Positions 1 to 10,207 are shown, numbered from the stretch's first letter. The stretch is DNA of 64,000 nt from Antonospora locustae (GCA_007674295.1 CM017451.1:148036-212035), one strand, 5' to 3'. Notes: generated by a model not told the origin, from the sequence alone. Program-made: numbers and translations.

Positions 1-455
1 TGCTGCTGCTTTTCTTCCTTCTTCTGCTGCTTCTGCTTCTGCTCCTCTGCTTTCTGTTGCTTTTCCTGTCCTTTTTTTTCCCTCTGTCCAGACTCAGCCT
101 TAGACTTACTCCGCCCTCCACTCTTCTGTGTGCCTGAGGTCCCTTCCTTTCCCGATGCATTCGCTGTGCTTTGTGCCTGTCCTTTTGCAGGTGCTTTCTC
201 AGAGCCGGACGTGCCTTGCCTTTGGGCAGCAAGATGGCTAACATCGCTCAGCTCTGCAGTGGCATCTTCCATGTCAGGTTCATGGTTAACAAGCTCCTCT
301 ACATTCCATTTCTTGCTATTTACAAGTTCAGAAAGTATGTTTCCCTTGTTTGAAAGCAGATCCTTGAGCCTCAGGTGCAATATAATTGATTCCTCCTCGT
401 CGGTGTCTATATTGAAGGATATTATAAACCATATGGGCAGTGTGTGTAAATACAT
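1..455 (-). CDS. hypothetical protein with basic Ser/Lys/Arg-rich tail, 3' end outside window
   Basis: The minus strand is open from an ATG at 455 to the window edge, so the C terminus is missing. The visible roughly 150 residues start with a short hydrophobic stretch (LPIWFIISF), then an acidic cluster (DTDEEES), a helical Leu-rich part, an Ala/Gly/Ser linker, and finally a low-complexity tail of Lys, Ser and Arg repeats. The repetitive CTT/CTG/CTC runs on the plus strand at positions 1-70 are the coding sequence of that tail. I do not recognise the family. The basic tail is common in RNA-binding or nucleolar proteins, but that is only a guess. The start could also lie at one of the later in-frame codons. 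Confidence 0.5.
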   Translation of the reverse strand, partial: MYLHTLPIWFIISFNIDTDEEESIILHLRLKDLLSNKGNILSELVNSKKWNVEELVNHEPDMEDATAELSDVSHLAAQRQGTSGSEKAPAKGQAQSTANASGKEGTSGTQKSGGRSKSKAESGQREKKGQEKQQKAEEQKQKQQKKEEKQQ

Positions 456-689
456 TATTTGTTTACTATATACTTTGCTTTTAGATTTGTTTAATTGTAT
501 GAGACATATTGTTTGGGCTCTTTAATCTTAGTATATTTATATTTGGTCCTTCCGTGATGAGCTTGCTAAACTGCAATGCGTCAGCTCTAATCTGGACTTG
601 TATGTCACTGAGATACATGGTCTCTTACACAGTGCTCTGATGCACAGCACTGCTGTATGCCAAAAAACAGCTTGAAGAAAAAGGTATTT

Positions 690-1457
690 TTATTTTCGCG
701 CAATCTTCTCTCGATATTCCTTTATAAGTCTAGAATACCTAGACAAAGGATTCAATTCCGGCTCCTTCTCCCTCCAGAACTCCGGGACAAAGAAGCATGA
801 CGACTTGTCAAGTGCGCTGACAGTTGCTTTTGCAAAGTTCTCGGTTGTAGATGTCTGTCCCTTTGACAGTGTGAAGACATCTTTTACACCCGCAAGCTGG
901 AATATCTTCTTTGGTACACTTCCTGCTCTTATACCAGACCCCTTGGGTGCTGGAATCACCCTCATGATAACACTTCCAGATTTCCCCGTTGCTTTGCACG
1001 GTACTGTGTGCTCCTTTCCATAGTTGTTTCCCCAGAAGCCCAGTCTCACAGGTCTGATTGCACATTTAGCCCTCTCAATTGCACCCTTTATTGCAGTAGC
1101 AGCTTCCTTGGAAGTTTTTGTTCCTATTCCAACGTAGCCTGCACCATTTCCAACAACAACAACAACTTTCATTCGCGTTCTTTGCCCTGCCCTTGTTTGC
1201 TTTTGGACAGACTTAATCTTGATGACCTCTTCCTTCAGCTGGCCTTTGAGCAGGTGATCTACAATGCCTGACTCCTTTATTTTCAGAGAGTACTGAAAGA
1301 TATCCTCCATGTTTATCTTTCCCATCTTAACAAGAATGCCCAGGTCCGTAGTTGGCACCCACTCCTTGTCTTGCTGCCTGGGAACGCGTGGACGCACAGC
1401 CTCCTCTTTTTTCCGGGGCAGCGGTCCTGTGTTTCTACCGGCGACACTGCTTTCCAT
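690..1457 (-). CDS. RPS2: 40S ribosomal protein S2 (uS5)
   Basis: This is the small-subunit protein uS5, part of the decoding-site fidelity region. The N-terminal dsRNA-binding (S5) domain contains KTRAGQRTRMKVVVVVGN and GYVGIGTKTSKEA. The C-terminal S5 fold contains RPVRLGFWGNNYG, VPCKATGKSGSV and the glycine-rich PAPKGSGIRAGSVPKK. The length is 255 residues, close to the family. An ATG at 1493 in the same frame would add 12 residues. I prefer the ATG at 1457 because an AAATTT block followed by ACCC lies directly before it, the arrangement also seen before the other ribosomal gene here (eS17). The gene is transcribed away from SPT6, which lies 270 bp upstream. Confidence 0.97.
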   Translation of the reverse strand: MESSVAGRNTGPLPRKKEEAVRPRVPRQQDKEWVPTTDLGILVKMGKINMEDIFQYSLKIKESGIVDHLLKGQLKEEVIKIKSVQKQTRAGQRTRMKVVVVVGNGAGYVGIGTKTSKEAATAIKGAIERAKCAIRPVRLGFWGNNYGKEHTVPCKATGKSGSVIMRVIPAPKGSGIRAGSVPKKIFQLAGVKDVFTLSKGQTSTTENFAKATVSALDKSSCFFVPEFWREKEPELNPLSRYSRLIKEYREKIARK

Positions 1458-1472
1458 TAGGGTAAAATTTTT
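1458..1472 (-). promoter_or_regulatory. AAATTT plus ACCC start-proximal element of uS5
   Basis: Read on the minus strand, the 15 bases before the uS5 ATG are an AAAAATTTT block, then ACCC and TA. AAATTT-like signals near ribosomal-protein starts and CCC-like signals near most starts are established for microsporidia. The same pair precedes eS17 at 35896-35913. This site decides the choice of start for uS5. Confidence 0.6.
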
Positions 1473-1726
1473 CGCTAAATAACCCGACTGCATGCTTTAC
1501 CAGATTAACCAATCCATTTTGATGCAGTGTAAAATAGAGCCATGTATGTACCAAGTGCTGCAGCCACACTTATAAGGTTGTGCTTCATTCTGAAGGGCCG
1601 CAGACCTCGTTTGTTTTTTGTATGCGTGCTCATGGACGCAAAAAGTGTATGGCCGCCTTTACGGTGCTAAGCCTTTCTTGCCCTGCAGCGTGCAGCAATG
1701 TTAAATAGAAAATTTTTGTTCCATCC

Positions 1727-4597
1727 ATGGGTGATTCAAGCGACGAAGATGTGATTCGACGTCAACAGAAGTCCAATGCACATGCAAGAAAGCGCAACCT
1801 TGAGGATCTGTTCAAGGAGCAAGAGGTGCTACCCTCAGAGCACAGCGAATACGAGTCAGAATCGTTTTACGACTACATCGACACAACCTCCAATGCAACT
1901 CTCCGCAAGATATTTGGGAATGGGAAGGAGTATGCATATATTTTTGACAAGAATACAACAAAAGACGACGAGAAAAGCCCTTGTTTAGATGAAAGAAAGG
2001 AGGTTCCCGATGAAAACAAGGCACTGGACGTGAAAGAAGTCTCGTTGTTTGTGAAAAGCAATATATGCATTTCTGCTAAGAATGAAGAAATAGAGGACTT
2101 TGTTGAGATGGTGTTAAATGGAGTCTGTGTTCAATTTATTGTTCTCCATTGTCCGATATTAAATGTTAGAATACACGACGCATATAAGATGTATGACCTT
2201 GTTGAATATTATCGGCAGAATGTGTCTGTGATTGAAGAATGTAAAAGAAATGGTAGTTTTTGTCTTGAGGAGGTTTTGCATTTCAGAAGCGCCAAGCGTG
2301 TGAATGTATTCCCAGTTGTGGATGAGATCCACAGATCAGGCGCATTTCTATCTGTGACTCAATTCAAGGAAAACATACAGGCTGGAGAGAGAATATTTGA
2401 GCCAGTTGACCCAGATGTTGACACTGAACGCTTTTTTGAGCTAGCTGGCACAAATGAAGCTGATGCTGTTAGGGCTATCAGCCGGAATATTGGGTCCTGC
2501 CCTTTCTTCAGAGTTGCAGCTGTAAATTGGGCGTTTGAGAACGGACGTGTAACAACATGTACAGTTAAAAAGTCAAGAAACTTGAGTGATACAGACGAAG
2601 AGCAGGTCCTTGGTAGTGCTCATCATGAGGAAAAAACAGTATCCGAGTACGTTTGCGGCGCGATGGAAAATAGCCTCAGCTATGAGTTACATGTTGATAG
2701 CAGCAACATGCACAATTATTTTTCTAGATTCTACCTGAATGGAGGCAACACGTTTTGGAATAAAATGCGTGATAAGGTTTTAAAAAAAGCCTTGGCCTCT
2801 TTCAATCTTATTCGCTTTCTTAGAAATAAGATTAACGATGCATACAAAAATAGTCAAAAAATATCTCTTTTCAACTGCACGTTGGACAGAGTTGTCAATG
2901 GACGGGTCAAGATTGAGAGCTGCGATTCGATATTTGCAGGCGTGGCTATGGAGAAAAGAGAGATTCGGGCATCATTGGTAAGTTATGTAGGTGAGCTTGT
3001 GGAGCAGAAGACAGTGGGTTTGAACAGTATAGAGGCACTTGGAGAGCTTTTTGACAAGTACGACATAAAGAATGTTTACACATCAGGACATACGTCGTCG
3101 CAAGTGAAGCATCTTTTTAAAATATTCAGGAATAAGCTTTCCCGCTTCAAATTGCACTATGTAGAGGGAAAGTTTTTGAAAAGATATCCAAACAGAAATG
3201 ATTTCACACAGAATATTGCCCGAATGGTAATATCCCCTGAGTCAGAATATGCATACCTTATGCAGAACAATGTCATGCTTGACTTCATACCAAACATAAC
3301 ATGCCTCTCCGCCAGTGAGCAGAGGTCAGTCGTTGAAAGGGCACTTACAACTGCACTCAGCTTGGTTGGTGTGGACATAAACGTGCTTCTGGACAGCAAA
3401 AGAAAGCAGATTCTCCTTCAGTACATTCCAGGCTTTGCAATAGACAACAAAGTCAGGAGCTATGGGTTCATTGAAAAGCTGCAAGTTTTGAGAAACAAAG
3501 AGATTCTGAACGAAAAGGATTTTCGAAACGCAGCTACTTTTCTGCGAGTGTTTCCCGAACTTCACAAAAAGAAGGCTAACTTTGATATTCTTGACTCCCT
3601 GCCGATACACCCTGAAAACTACAGATACGCTAGAATGTGCTGTGCTGCAGTACTTGACTACGAGGAGATTGACGACGAGAATCCTTCCAAAGTTGTTGAG
3701 GAGATTCTGAAGTGCAAAGACAGACTATTGCAGTTTGACATTAAGCCATTTGAGCAGAACACAAAACTTTATCCTGTCATAGAACTCTGTGTTAACGTAC
3801 TTGCAGAGAACACAAGGTATTTTGATGGGCTTCCAGACGAGCTTGTATTCAAAGACCTCCTTGGAGACAAAGAAATGGGCTCAATTCACGAGGGGCACGT
3901 AGTACAATGTGGCCATTCATTCTACCTGATCGACGTCAACAACGAGTTCACTGTGTTCATAAGAAAAACATGCGACCTGTACCTTAATCAGGCTGTTAAA
4001 GTCATGCTTGTGAGCTACAACTATTCTAAGCTTTCCTTTGAGGGATCTCTTGTTGATGAGAGCTTGAAAAAGAAATACACCAATCCTAGATTTTACAAGC
4101 ACCCACTGTTTAAGAACTTTAATGTCACAGAGTCAGAGAACTACCTGAGAAGCAGTACAGACGACTTTCTTATTAGAAAAGGAAGCAGACACGGGTACTG
4201 TGTGCTAGTGATCAAGTTCGCTTCTGACGTGTTTGTTCACATGAAGATAGAAGAACACAGCGAGCATTATACATGTTCAAATAAACATTTTGAGGATATT
4301 GACGAGGTGATAAGCGTGTATGTAAGGCCAATTCTCAGAAACCTGAAGAGCATCAAGGCACATGCAAAGTACTTCAACTCGCCAGAGGATGCTGAAAAGC
4401 TTCTTTCCAGCTTTGACGGGTCCAAAGTTGTTTATGCATTCTACTTTAGTCGCAAGTATCCTGGAAAGCTAACTTTTGCATATAACAACGGAAGCATATT
4501 AGAGGAGTACATCGGCGTAAGTGATATGCTCACGTACAACAATAGTACCTTCAAAGACATAGATAGCTTCGTTGCATATAGAAAGCGTCTCAAGTGA
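1727..4597 (+). CDS. SPT6: transcription elongation factor SPT6
   Basis: Spt6 is a histone chaperone that travels with RNA polymerase II. The protein has 956 residues against about 1450 in yeast. The N terminus is acidic (GDSSDEDVI, HSEYESESFYDY). A helix-hairpin-helix region lies at about 525-585, starting CLSASEQRSVVERA, with IPGFAIDNKVRSYGF inside it. An S1-like segment lies at about 715-775 (GSIHEGHVVQCGHSF). An SH2 fold lies at about 790-880, with DDFLIRKGSRHGYCVLVIKF and VFVHMKIEEH. This domain order is characteristic of Spt6. The central YqgF-like part is divergent and I infer it only from position. The start at 1727 is preceded by CCATCC. The C-terminal tail is very short. Confidence 0.85.
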   Translation: MGDSSDEDVIRRQQKSNAHARKRNLEDLFKEQEVLPSEHSEYESESFYDYIDTTSNATLRKIFGNGKEYAYIFDKNTTKDDEKSPCLDERKEVPDENKALDVKEVSLFVKSNICISAKNEEIEDFVEMVLNGVCVQFIVLHCPILNVRIHDAYKMYDLVEYYRQNVSVIEECKRNGSFCLEEVLHFRSAKRVNVFPVVDEIHRSGAFLSVTQFKENIQAGERIFEPVDPDVDTERFFELAGTNEADAVRAISRNIGSCPFFRVAAVNWAFENGRVTTCTVKKSRNLSDTDEEQVLGSAHHEEKTVSEYVCGAMENSLSYELHVDSSNMHNYFSRFYLNGGNTFWNKMRDKVLKKALASFNLIRFLRNKINDAYKNSQKISLFNCTLDRVVNGRVKIESCDSIFAGVAMEKREIRASLVSYVGELVEQKTVGLNSIEALGELFDKYDIKNVYTSGHTSSQVKHLFKIFRNKLSRFKLHYVEGKFLKRYPNRNDFTQNIARMVISPESEYAYLMQNNVMLDFIPNITCLSASEQRSVVERALTTALSLVGVDINVLLDSKRKQILLQYIPGFAIDNKVRSYGFIEKLQVLRNKEILNEKDFRNAATFLRVFPELHKKKANFDILDSLPIHPENYRYARMCCAAVLDYEEIDDENPSKVVEEILKCKDRLLQFDIKPFEQNTKLYPVIELCVNVLAENTRYFDGLPDELVFKDLLGDKEMGSIHEGHVVQCGHSFYLIDVNNEFTVFIRKTCDLYLNQAVKVMLVSYNYSKLSFEGSLVDESLKKKYTNPRFYKHPLFKNFNVTESENYLRSSTDDFLIRKGSRHGYCVLVIKFASDVFVHMKIEEHSEHYTCSNKHFEDIDEVISVYVRPILRNLKSIKAHAKYFNSPEDAEKLLSSFDGSKVVYAFYFSRKYPGKLTFAYNNGSILEEYIGVSDMLTYNNSTFKDIDSFVAYRKRLK

Positions 4598-4814
4598 TTC
4601 TGAGTATTGGCCTTTGCTTTCTGAAGCACATTGTTGTATCCAAGCCAAAACTTCTCAAGAGAGATGTCCCATGGAGACGTTATTTGATTCCTCCTCGTTT
4701 CTTTGCTCATTTCTGAAACAGCGTATATTTCAAAAGTAAGACTTGACGTGCTAGTGTGTTGCCGAACTTCTCAGGGTACCTTGGCAATGATTCTAATTTC
4801 AAAAAAATAAATCC

Positions 4815-6086
4815 ATGGGCAACAATCAGTCAAACATACGACGCCAGAAAAGTGACACAACAAGCATAAACCTGCGGAGGCGCAAGCGCGCGAGAGACGC
4901 GAAGGTTGCAACAAAGCCACCACCGGTGTATCCAGCTGTAAAGTGCAAGCTGCGCCTGCTAAAGCTCAAAAAAATGCTGGAGTATCTGCAAATCGAGGAT
5001 AACCTGCTCTCCATGCAGGACGTTGATTCCAAGACCCAGCATGCCGAAAAAAACCTTGTAAACCAAGTCAGAGGAAGCCCACTGGACATAGGAACTCTCG
5101 AAGAGTTTGTGGACGACAACCACGTTATTGTGTCAACAGGAATGGGGCCAGAGTATTTTGTGTATGTGCATTCGTTTGTCGATAAAGATGCACTTGAGCC
5201 AGGATGCTCGGTTTTGCTGAATCACAGAGACCACACTGTCGTGGGCGTGCTTGAAGGCGAAACAGACCCTATGGTAAGTGTTATGAAGCTTGAGAAGGCA
5301 CCGACAGAAAGCTACGACGATATTGGAGGTCTGGAGTCACAGATTCAAGAGATCAAGGAAAGCGTTGAGCTTCCGCTCACAAATCCAGAGCTCTATGAGG
5401 AGATGGGAATCAAGCCTCCAAAGGGCGTGATACTTTATGGCCTTCCTGGTACCGGAAAGACTCTTTTGGCAAAGGCGGTTGCTAACCAGACATCAGCTAC
5501 CTTTCTGAGAATAGTTGGCTCGGAGCTGATTCAGAAGTACTTGGGCGACGGACCCAAACTTGTGAGAGAGCTGTTTAAAGTGGCTGACCTCTATGCACCA
5601 TCAATAATATTTATCGACGAGATAGACGCGATTGGCCAAAAGCGCTACGACTCCACCTCGGATGCCCAGCGAGAGATACAACGGACCATGCTGGAGCTGC
5701 TAAACCAGCTGGACGGCTTCGACAATAGAAACGACATCAAGGTGATAATGGCAACAAACAGAATTGAGGTGTTGGACCCCGCATTGATCAGGCCAGGCAG
5801 AATAGACCGGAAGATCGAGTTTGGAATGCCTGACATTAGCACAAAAAGAAGCATTTTTCAAATTCACACGTCAAAGATGACTCTCGAGAAGGATGTAGAC
5901 ATAGAAAAACTGATAACATCTAAAGAAGATCTAAGTGGCGCCGATATTAAGGCCATATGCACAGAGGCCGGAATGCTTGCACTGAGAGAGCGCAGAAGGG
6001 ATGTGACCATGGACGACTTTGTGAATGCCAAGGATAAGGTCTTATGTGCAAAGCAGGGGAAAATCCCCACAAGCATATATGCATAG
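4815..6086 (+). CDS. RPT2: 26S proteasome regulatory ATPase subunit 4 (Rpt2)
   Basis: This is one of six AAA ATPases of the 19S base, which unfold substrates and gate the 20S core. The N terminus MGNNQSN resembles the N-myristoylation signal typical of Rpt2. A coiled coil and an OB domain follow (about 60-150, including [15 protein letters not shown]). The AAA domain has Walker A GLPGTGKT (about 208-215), Walker [10 protein letters not shown] (about 264-272), the AAA second region of homology ([21 protein letters not shown]) and a C-terminal helical lid. The protein ends in IYA, a hydrophobic-Tyr-X tail of the type that docks into the 20S alpha ring. Length (423) is normal. TCC directly precedes the ATG. 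Confidence 0.96.
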   Translation: MGNNQSNIRRQKSDTTSINLRRRKRARDAKVATKPPPVYPAVKCKLRLLKLKKMLEYLQIEDNLLSMQDVDSKTQHAEKNLVNQVRGSPLDIGTLEEFVDDNHVIVSTGMGPEYFVYVHSFVDKDALEPGCSVLLNHRDHTVVGVLEGETDPMVSVMKLEKAPTESYDDIGGLESQIQEIKESVELPLTNPELYEEMGIKPPKGVILYGLPGTGKTLLAKAVANQTSATFLRIVGSELIQKYLGDGPKLVRELFKVADLYAPSIIFIDEIDAIGQKRYDSTSDAQREIQRTMLELLNQLDGFDNRNDIKVIMATNRIEVLDPALIRPGRIDRKIEFGMPDISTKRSIFQIHTSKMTLEKDVDIEKLITSKEDLSGADIKAICTEAGMLALRERRRDVTMDDFVNAKDKVLCAKQGKIPTSIYA

Positions 6087-6137
6087 CGTCTTTCTTTGTT
6101 TCACGCATGCATTGCTAGCACAACAAGATTCGGGGCA

Positions 6138-6647
6138 TCAGTTGTGTCTTTCTGTCCTGAACTTTCTCTCAAGCATGTCTACGATTGCTGCATCCTTTTC
6201 ATCGTCCGGTATCTTACATAAATGGGCATGCTCCATCTGTTCAACTGTCATGATTTCCTTAAGCCCCAAATACACACGCTCTCTAAGCTGCGCCTGTTTG
6301 TTGTATAGTTTTATCTGCTTCACCTTTATTAGCAGGTCCACAACATTTTCATCGTCTTTGTTCTGGCAGAACAACTCGTAGTCGATATTCTCCATGTTTC
6401 TGCTCTCAAAGTATCTTCTTATGACCTCACTTACTATCTCCTCGTGCTTTTCGTAGTATTGCCTAAGCGAACTTTTCAACTCTGCCTGGTCAATGGCAAA
6501 CGGAATAAATGGTGGCTGGAGAGACTGAATTGCGTCGAGCTTTGTCTTCAAATCCTTGCTTCCAAATGTCTCGTCACTGAATATAAAAGGATTTTCGTTG
6601 CTCAAAAACGCTTCAGAGACTTTTACACCGTCATTCTCGTCATCCAT
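6138..6647 (-). CDS. hypothetical protein, 169 aa
   Basis: I do not recognise this protein. The frame is open to 6839, but the ATG at 6647 has an upstream CACCC element, and the extra 64 residues are Cys/Thr-rich and unlike coding sequence. From 6647 the protein begins with an acidic stretch (DDENDGVKVSEAFL), then a proline-containing segment (LQPPFIPFAIDQAEL), and ends in charged, mainly helical sequence (LRQYYEKHEEIVSEVIRRYFES to KDAAIVDMLERKFRTERHN). No signal peptide or membrane segment is visible. It converges tail to tail with RPT2, 52 bp apart. Confidence 0.6.
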   Translation of the reverse strand: MDDENDGVKVSEAFLSNENPFIFSDETFGSKDLKTKLDAIQSLQPPFIPFAIDQAELKSSLRQYYEKHEEIVSEVIRRYFESRNMENIDYELFCQNKDDENVVDLLIKVKQIKLYNKQAQLRERVYLGLKEIMTVEQMEHAHLCKIPDDEKDAAIVDMLERKFRTERHN

Positions 6648-6893
6648 AGTTGTAGGGTGAACCAATGTGAACAAACATAAAGAGCATTCAAGCACAGCTA
6701 GGCTCACCTTGCGACTGCAGCTTGCAGATAATGTACAGCCTGTGTTCGTTGTGCCCATGGTCTGCGATGCGCATCTTGCAGACAGCACAAGATTGAAACC
6801 AGTGTTTGTGTAAATGTGAGATATGTGAATCATGCACAAAACATCTTCTCAGTAGATAAACGTTCTGGCGCAAAATCAAAAGTCTCCCATCCT

Positions 6894-7631
6894 ATGCTGG
6901 CGGACAACCAAAATGTATGCAAGTACAAGTGCAACTGCGGGGACAAAATGGGTTTGAAAGTAGAGGCAGAGCTGAAAGAAAACCGTACAGAAAATAACGA
7001 GGTTCAGGGCATAATCATGCCTTTCGTCAATGGCGAGTTATGTTACGAGTCTTTTTTTATGGACTGTCTGTCCAGGCCAAGCGCATCTTCCTGCTTTTTT
7101 GTTGGTGCGATAGACGAAGTCTTAGTGGGTCTCCTGGCACTTCAGAGCTGCAGTGCGTTTGCTCAGGAACGCGACATAACGTACTTCTTTGGTGGCCTTG
7201 TGTTCTTGTACGTAGAATGTGCATGTGAGACATTCAAAAGCAAGTTCGTAAGCCTCTTAAGCGTATTTTTTGTGAAAAGAGAAGCAACATACAAAAGGTA
7301 TCGGTTTTTGCACAGACACACAACATTTAAGGCACTACTTTCACTTGTTAGACAAAGTGACTTTAGAATTAGGGAGTTTTTATACAATACCGACTTTGTG
7401 GACGTGCTGTTTGAGCTTCCAAACGATGATGCAGTGGTGCTCATGCTAAAGTGGAAGTTTGTAAATGCAGTGGCAACTATTGCAGACATAAAGCTCTGTG
7501 TTCTTGAGAAAGAGCCTGTAAAAAATTTTATACGCAACAATCTGACGACTTCATTTGGGGCAATCAATTCGTTGATAAAGGACACACTCAATAACGCTAA
7601 AAAAAGCATAGACAACCTGCTGACAGAGTAG
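6894..7631 (+). CDS. hypothetical protein, 245 aa
   Basis: I do not recognise this protein. The frame is open from an ATG at 6816, but the ATG at 6894 is preceded by CTCCCATCCT, a C-rich start context like its neighbours, so I start there. The N terminus has a small cysteine cluster (CKYKCNCGD). The middle has two fairly hydrophobic stretches (FFVGAIDEVLVGLLALQ and YFFGGLVFLYVECA) that may be buried helices rather than membrane spans. The C-terminal third is helical and ends in an Asn/Ser/Lys-rich tail. It is divergent from the 169-residue protein upstream. Confidence 0.55.
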   Translation: MLADNQNVCKYKCNCGDKMGLKVEAELKENRTENNEVQGIIMPFVNGELCYESFFMDCLSRPSASSCFFVGAIDEVLVGLLALQSCSAFAQERDITYFFGGLVFLYVECACETFKSKFVSLLSVFFVKREATYKRYRFLHRHTTFKALLSLVRQSDFRIREFLYNTDFVDVLFELPNDDAVVLMLKWKFVNAVATIADIKLCVLEKEPVKNFIRNNLTTSFGAINSLIKDTLNNAKKSIDNLLTE

Positions 7632-7820
7632 ATAAGTTTTTCAGCTGCGAAGTAGGACTCCGGCATTCAACAAACTGGTGTTTTAATGAAAGAGAACCAA
7701 GAAATACTTAGCAGTATTCTCCATTGAAAAAACTTGATGCTCGGACTGTTATGCCACTAAACCTCTTAGTTGGATTTATTTAGGGTTAGAGGGACATCTA
7801 GCTTACCGCTTATGCCATAC

Positions 7821-8402
7821 CTAGCATCTAACATGGTAACGCTTGTTGTTGTAGCAATCCCAGCACGTTGGATGATAAAAGTCGTCCTCCCCTATCTGTT
7901 CACCCTCAAAAACAGGTCTGCCATGTTCATCGTACCTCATGTTATACCCGGCGTTTTTCCCACAGTGGTAACAGCAAGAGGGAATTTTCTCTAAAATGTC
8001 AGCATGCTCTACAAGACGCTTTGACCCCTCAAAAAGATGCGACTTGAAGTCGGTCAGTAGGCCATAGCATCTGACCTCTATGTTGTATTCCTGTGATATC
8101 TTCTTGAGTTGGTCCACCTGCGTTTTTGTCAAGAACTGTGACTCATCAACTATTATACAATCCACCTTATCCAAATTCATGTCGTTGGTGAAGTCAAAAG
8201 AGGTGTCAAATAAGTAATCTACGCTTACCCTATGGCCCATGCTAGCACGCGAAACCACACATCCTTCGTCTGTGGCTCTCTGTATTGCTGATTTTGCTAA
8301 CAGTACGTTTTTCGACTCCGATGCATAACTGAACAGCAGCTGTAGGAGTTGGAGTGACTTTCCAGACATCATTGTGCCGTATTTAAAAATGAGCAGCGAC
8401 AT
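7821..8402 (-). CDS. TK1: thymidine kinase (type II, TK1/bacterial-like)
   Basis: Phosphorylates thymidine to dTMP with ATP (nucleotide salvage). The protein has 193 residues. The P-loop is GTMMSGKS (residues 9-16) and the Walker B/catalytic region is IIVDESQF (about 85-92). The zinc-binding cysteines are in PSCCYHCGKNA and PTCWDC, and the flexible lasso is rich in Tyr/Asn (NAGYNMRYDEHGRPVF). The ATG is immediately preceded by GCCC. Salvage fits an obligate intracellular parasite lacking de novo nucleotide synthesis, with RNR2 and POL3 in the same window. The close resemblance to the bacterial-size type II enzyme raises the question of its origin, which needs a tree. Confidence 0.94.
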   Translation of the reverse strand: MSLLIFKYGTMMSGKSLQLLQLLFSYASESKNVLLAKSAIQRATDEGCVVSRASMGHRVSVDYLFDTSFDFTNDMNLDKVDCIIVDESQFLTKTQVDQLKKISQEYNIEVRCYGLLTDFKSHLFEGSKRLVEHADILEKIPSCCYHCGKNAGYNMRYDEHGRPVFEGEQIGEDDFYHPTCWDCYNNKRYHVRC

Positions 8403-8794
8403 GGGCGTTTTGGAGCATCGTTAATAAAAATATGTGGCGGCATTTTGCTTGTCTATTTCTAATGACATCCTGTCACTCCAAGTAAGCCTTATTATGGTAT
8501 GGACTACATTTCAGACGCCATATGATAACTTTCACAGCCCATAACAGGTTGCTCTTCTGGAGTTGCATACTCGGAGAGCGTGCGAGAAGCGTATACCAAT
8601 GTGAAACGTAGCATAATGCTATAAACAACCCCGTCCAGTATAAATAACGGAGTAAAGAGCTTCTGTGCCAACTGTTGCAGATTCACAGAATGTCAGGTAG
8701 GAACATCCAGACGTAGAAATTGCATTATCCTGTTGCGAAAGGGCAAAAAAGAAAAGTGCACGACTGTGGCTCAAGTGCCTGCTTTTGTTGGAGG
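8403..8794. other. intergenic gap, no gene recognised
   Basis: About 390 bp between thymidine kinase and FRS2, both on the minus strand. I checked both strands for small coding frames and for a tRNA cloverleaf and found neither with confidence. A 60-codon minus-strand frame at 8504-8686 has no ATG start. Confidence 0.4.
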
Positions 8795-10207
8795 CTATAG
8801 CTTACAGATTCCATTGGCCTTGATGAAGTTAATGTTGACCTTGTGCCCTAGTAGATCTCTGATATTGTCTAGTTTGTATTTGATCATAGCGGGTCTTTCC
8901 ACAGACAACCCCCACGCCATCACTCTCACGTCCCCTTCAAATCCCATTGTCCTCAGCATCTCCGGGCGAAAGAACCCGGAGTTTCCTACCTCTATCCACT
9001 TGCACATTCCCTCGTGGTACGCAAAAACTTCCATGGAGGGCTCCGTGTATGGGTTGTATGCGGGCTTGAATCTTATTCTTGTAAGGTTCATTCTTCTGTA
9101 GAACTCCTCCAGAGTTCCCATCAGATGGCCCAGATTCAGGCCCTTGTCAACCACAAGCCCCTCAACTTGGTGAAACTCTGTCAGATGAGTGGAATCCACC
9201 GCTTCGTTTCGAAAAACACGGTCCACAGAAAACATCTTCACGGGTTTGAATGGAACTTGTGCCATCTCAAACAAACATCTTGCACTTTCTGACGTTGTGT
9301 GAGTTCTTAACATAAGCTTGTTTGCCACGCTAGAATTCCACTTTGTCTGATATCCAACCGAGCCAGACCCACCGCTTTCGTGCATCATGCGCACTCTTTT
9401 GAAGTACTCGTCAGGAACTTTGAAAACTTCGTGGCTCTCCAGATAGAATGTCTCGCTGGGGTCGCGTGATGGATGGTGCTGTGACATAAACAGCGAATCA
9501 AAATTCCAAAATGCAGAGTCAATGTAGTGGCTCGTGTCCATCTCCACAAACCCCATGCCCACAAAGATGTTCTTGATCTCGCTCTTAAACTTGGTGAGCG
9601 GATGCAGGGCTCCGCACTGGGTGATCATACCATCTGTGTGGAAGTTAAATGGCTTAAGAGGTGCGTTTCTGCCCTCAACAACCATTTGTGCAGTGATTTC
9701 GGTTTCTAGATTTTGGACATCCTCTCCAAAGCACCTACCCTTTTGCATCAAGTAGTAGCACTTCTTCTTCAGAACAACCAGATTGCGTCTTTGTAGCTGC
9801 TTTACCTCGTTCTCATTCGACTGCTCAATGTTTTGCAGCTTCAAGCGCACATCGTCACTCACACTGCTTTTGGCTTTAAAGATGCGATCACCCCTTTTGC
9901 AGACCCATCCGTTTCTAAATGCAACAGCCTTCCCTATTTTTTGCCTGTCGCAATCTGCAACTGGTACTCCATCAGCAGGAATTGAGTTGTAGAAAATAAA
10001 TTCAGGGCTTCCACGGTCCACAACATCTTTTCCCTCGGGCGTCAGCTCGCATATGATCCTCTCCCTTTTGTCGTAGTTGATTATGTCCCGGCTTGATAAG
10101 CTCAAAATGCATCCATGTAGATCTTTGCCAGGAAGCTCCAGATCTTCGCTGCTTAGAATCTCCAATGACTTCAGCCTTTCTACAATAAGTCTCTTCATAT
10201 CCTTCAT
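8795..10207 (-). CDS. FRS2: phenylalanine--tRNA ligase alpha subunit, cytosolic
   Basis: This is the catalytic class II subunit of the alpha2-beta2 enzyme that charges tRNA-Phe. The N-terminal part carries winged-helix DNA/RNA-binding repeats (about 1-150). The catalytic core includes PLTKFKSEIKNIFVGMGF, the loop FDSLFMSQHHPSRDPSETFYL, motif 2 region VKMFSVDRVFRNEAVDSTHLTEFHQVEG and motif 3 region WGLSVERPAMIKY near the C terminus. Length is 470, slightly shorter than the yeast protein. The frame is open beyond 10207, but only by a non-ATG extension. GGCCCC lies directly before the ATG and fixes the start. Confidence 0.96.
   Translation of the reverse strand: MKDMKRLIVERLKSLEILSSEDLELPGKDLHGCILSLSSRDIINYDKRERIICELTPEGKDVVDRGSPEFIFYNSIPADGVPVADCDRQKIGKAVAFRNGWVCKRGDRIFKAKSSVSDDVRLKLQNIEQSNENEVKQLQRRNLVVLKKKCYYLMQKGRCFGEDVQNLETEITAQMVVEGRNAPLKPFNFHTDGMITQCGALHPLTKFKSEIKNIFVGMGFVEMDTSHYIDSAFWNFDSLFMSQHHPSRDPSETFYLESHEVFKVPDEYFKRVRMMHESGGSGSVGYQTKWNSSVANKLMLRTHTTSESARCLFEMAQVPFKPVKMFSVDRVFRNEAVDSTHLTEFHQVEGLVVDKGLNLGHLMGTLEEFYRRMNLTRIRFKPAYNPYTEPSMEVFAYHEGMCKWIEVGNSGFFRPEMLRTMGFEGDVRVMAWGLSVERPAMIKYKLDNIRDLLGHKVNINFIKANGICKL

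Noticed and set aside
1..70. CTG/CTT/CTC-rich run at the left edge as a microsatellite or telomere-like repeat
   Set aside because: It is imperfect and codes for a Lys/Ser/Arg-rich tail on the minus strand in a long open frame.
8504..8686. 60-codon minus-strand frame between TK and FRS2
   Set aside because: It begins with GTG, has no ATG near its start and no recognisable pattern.
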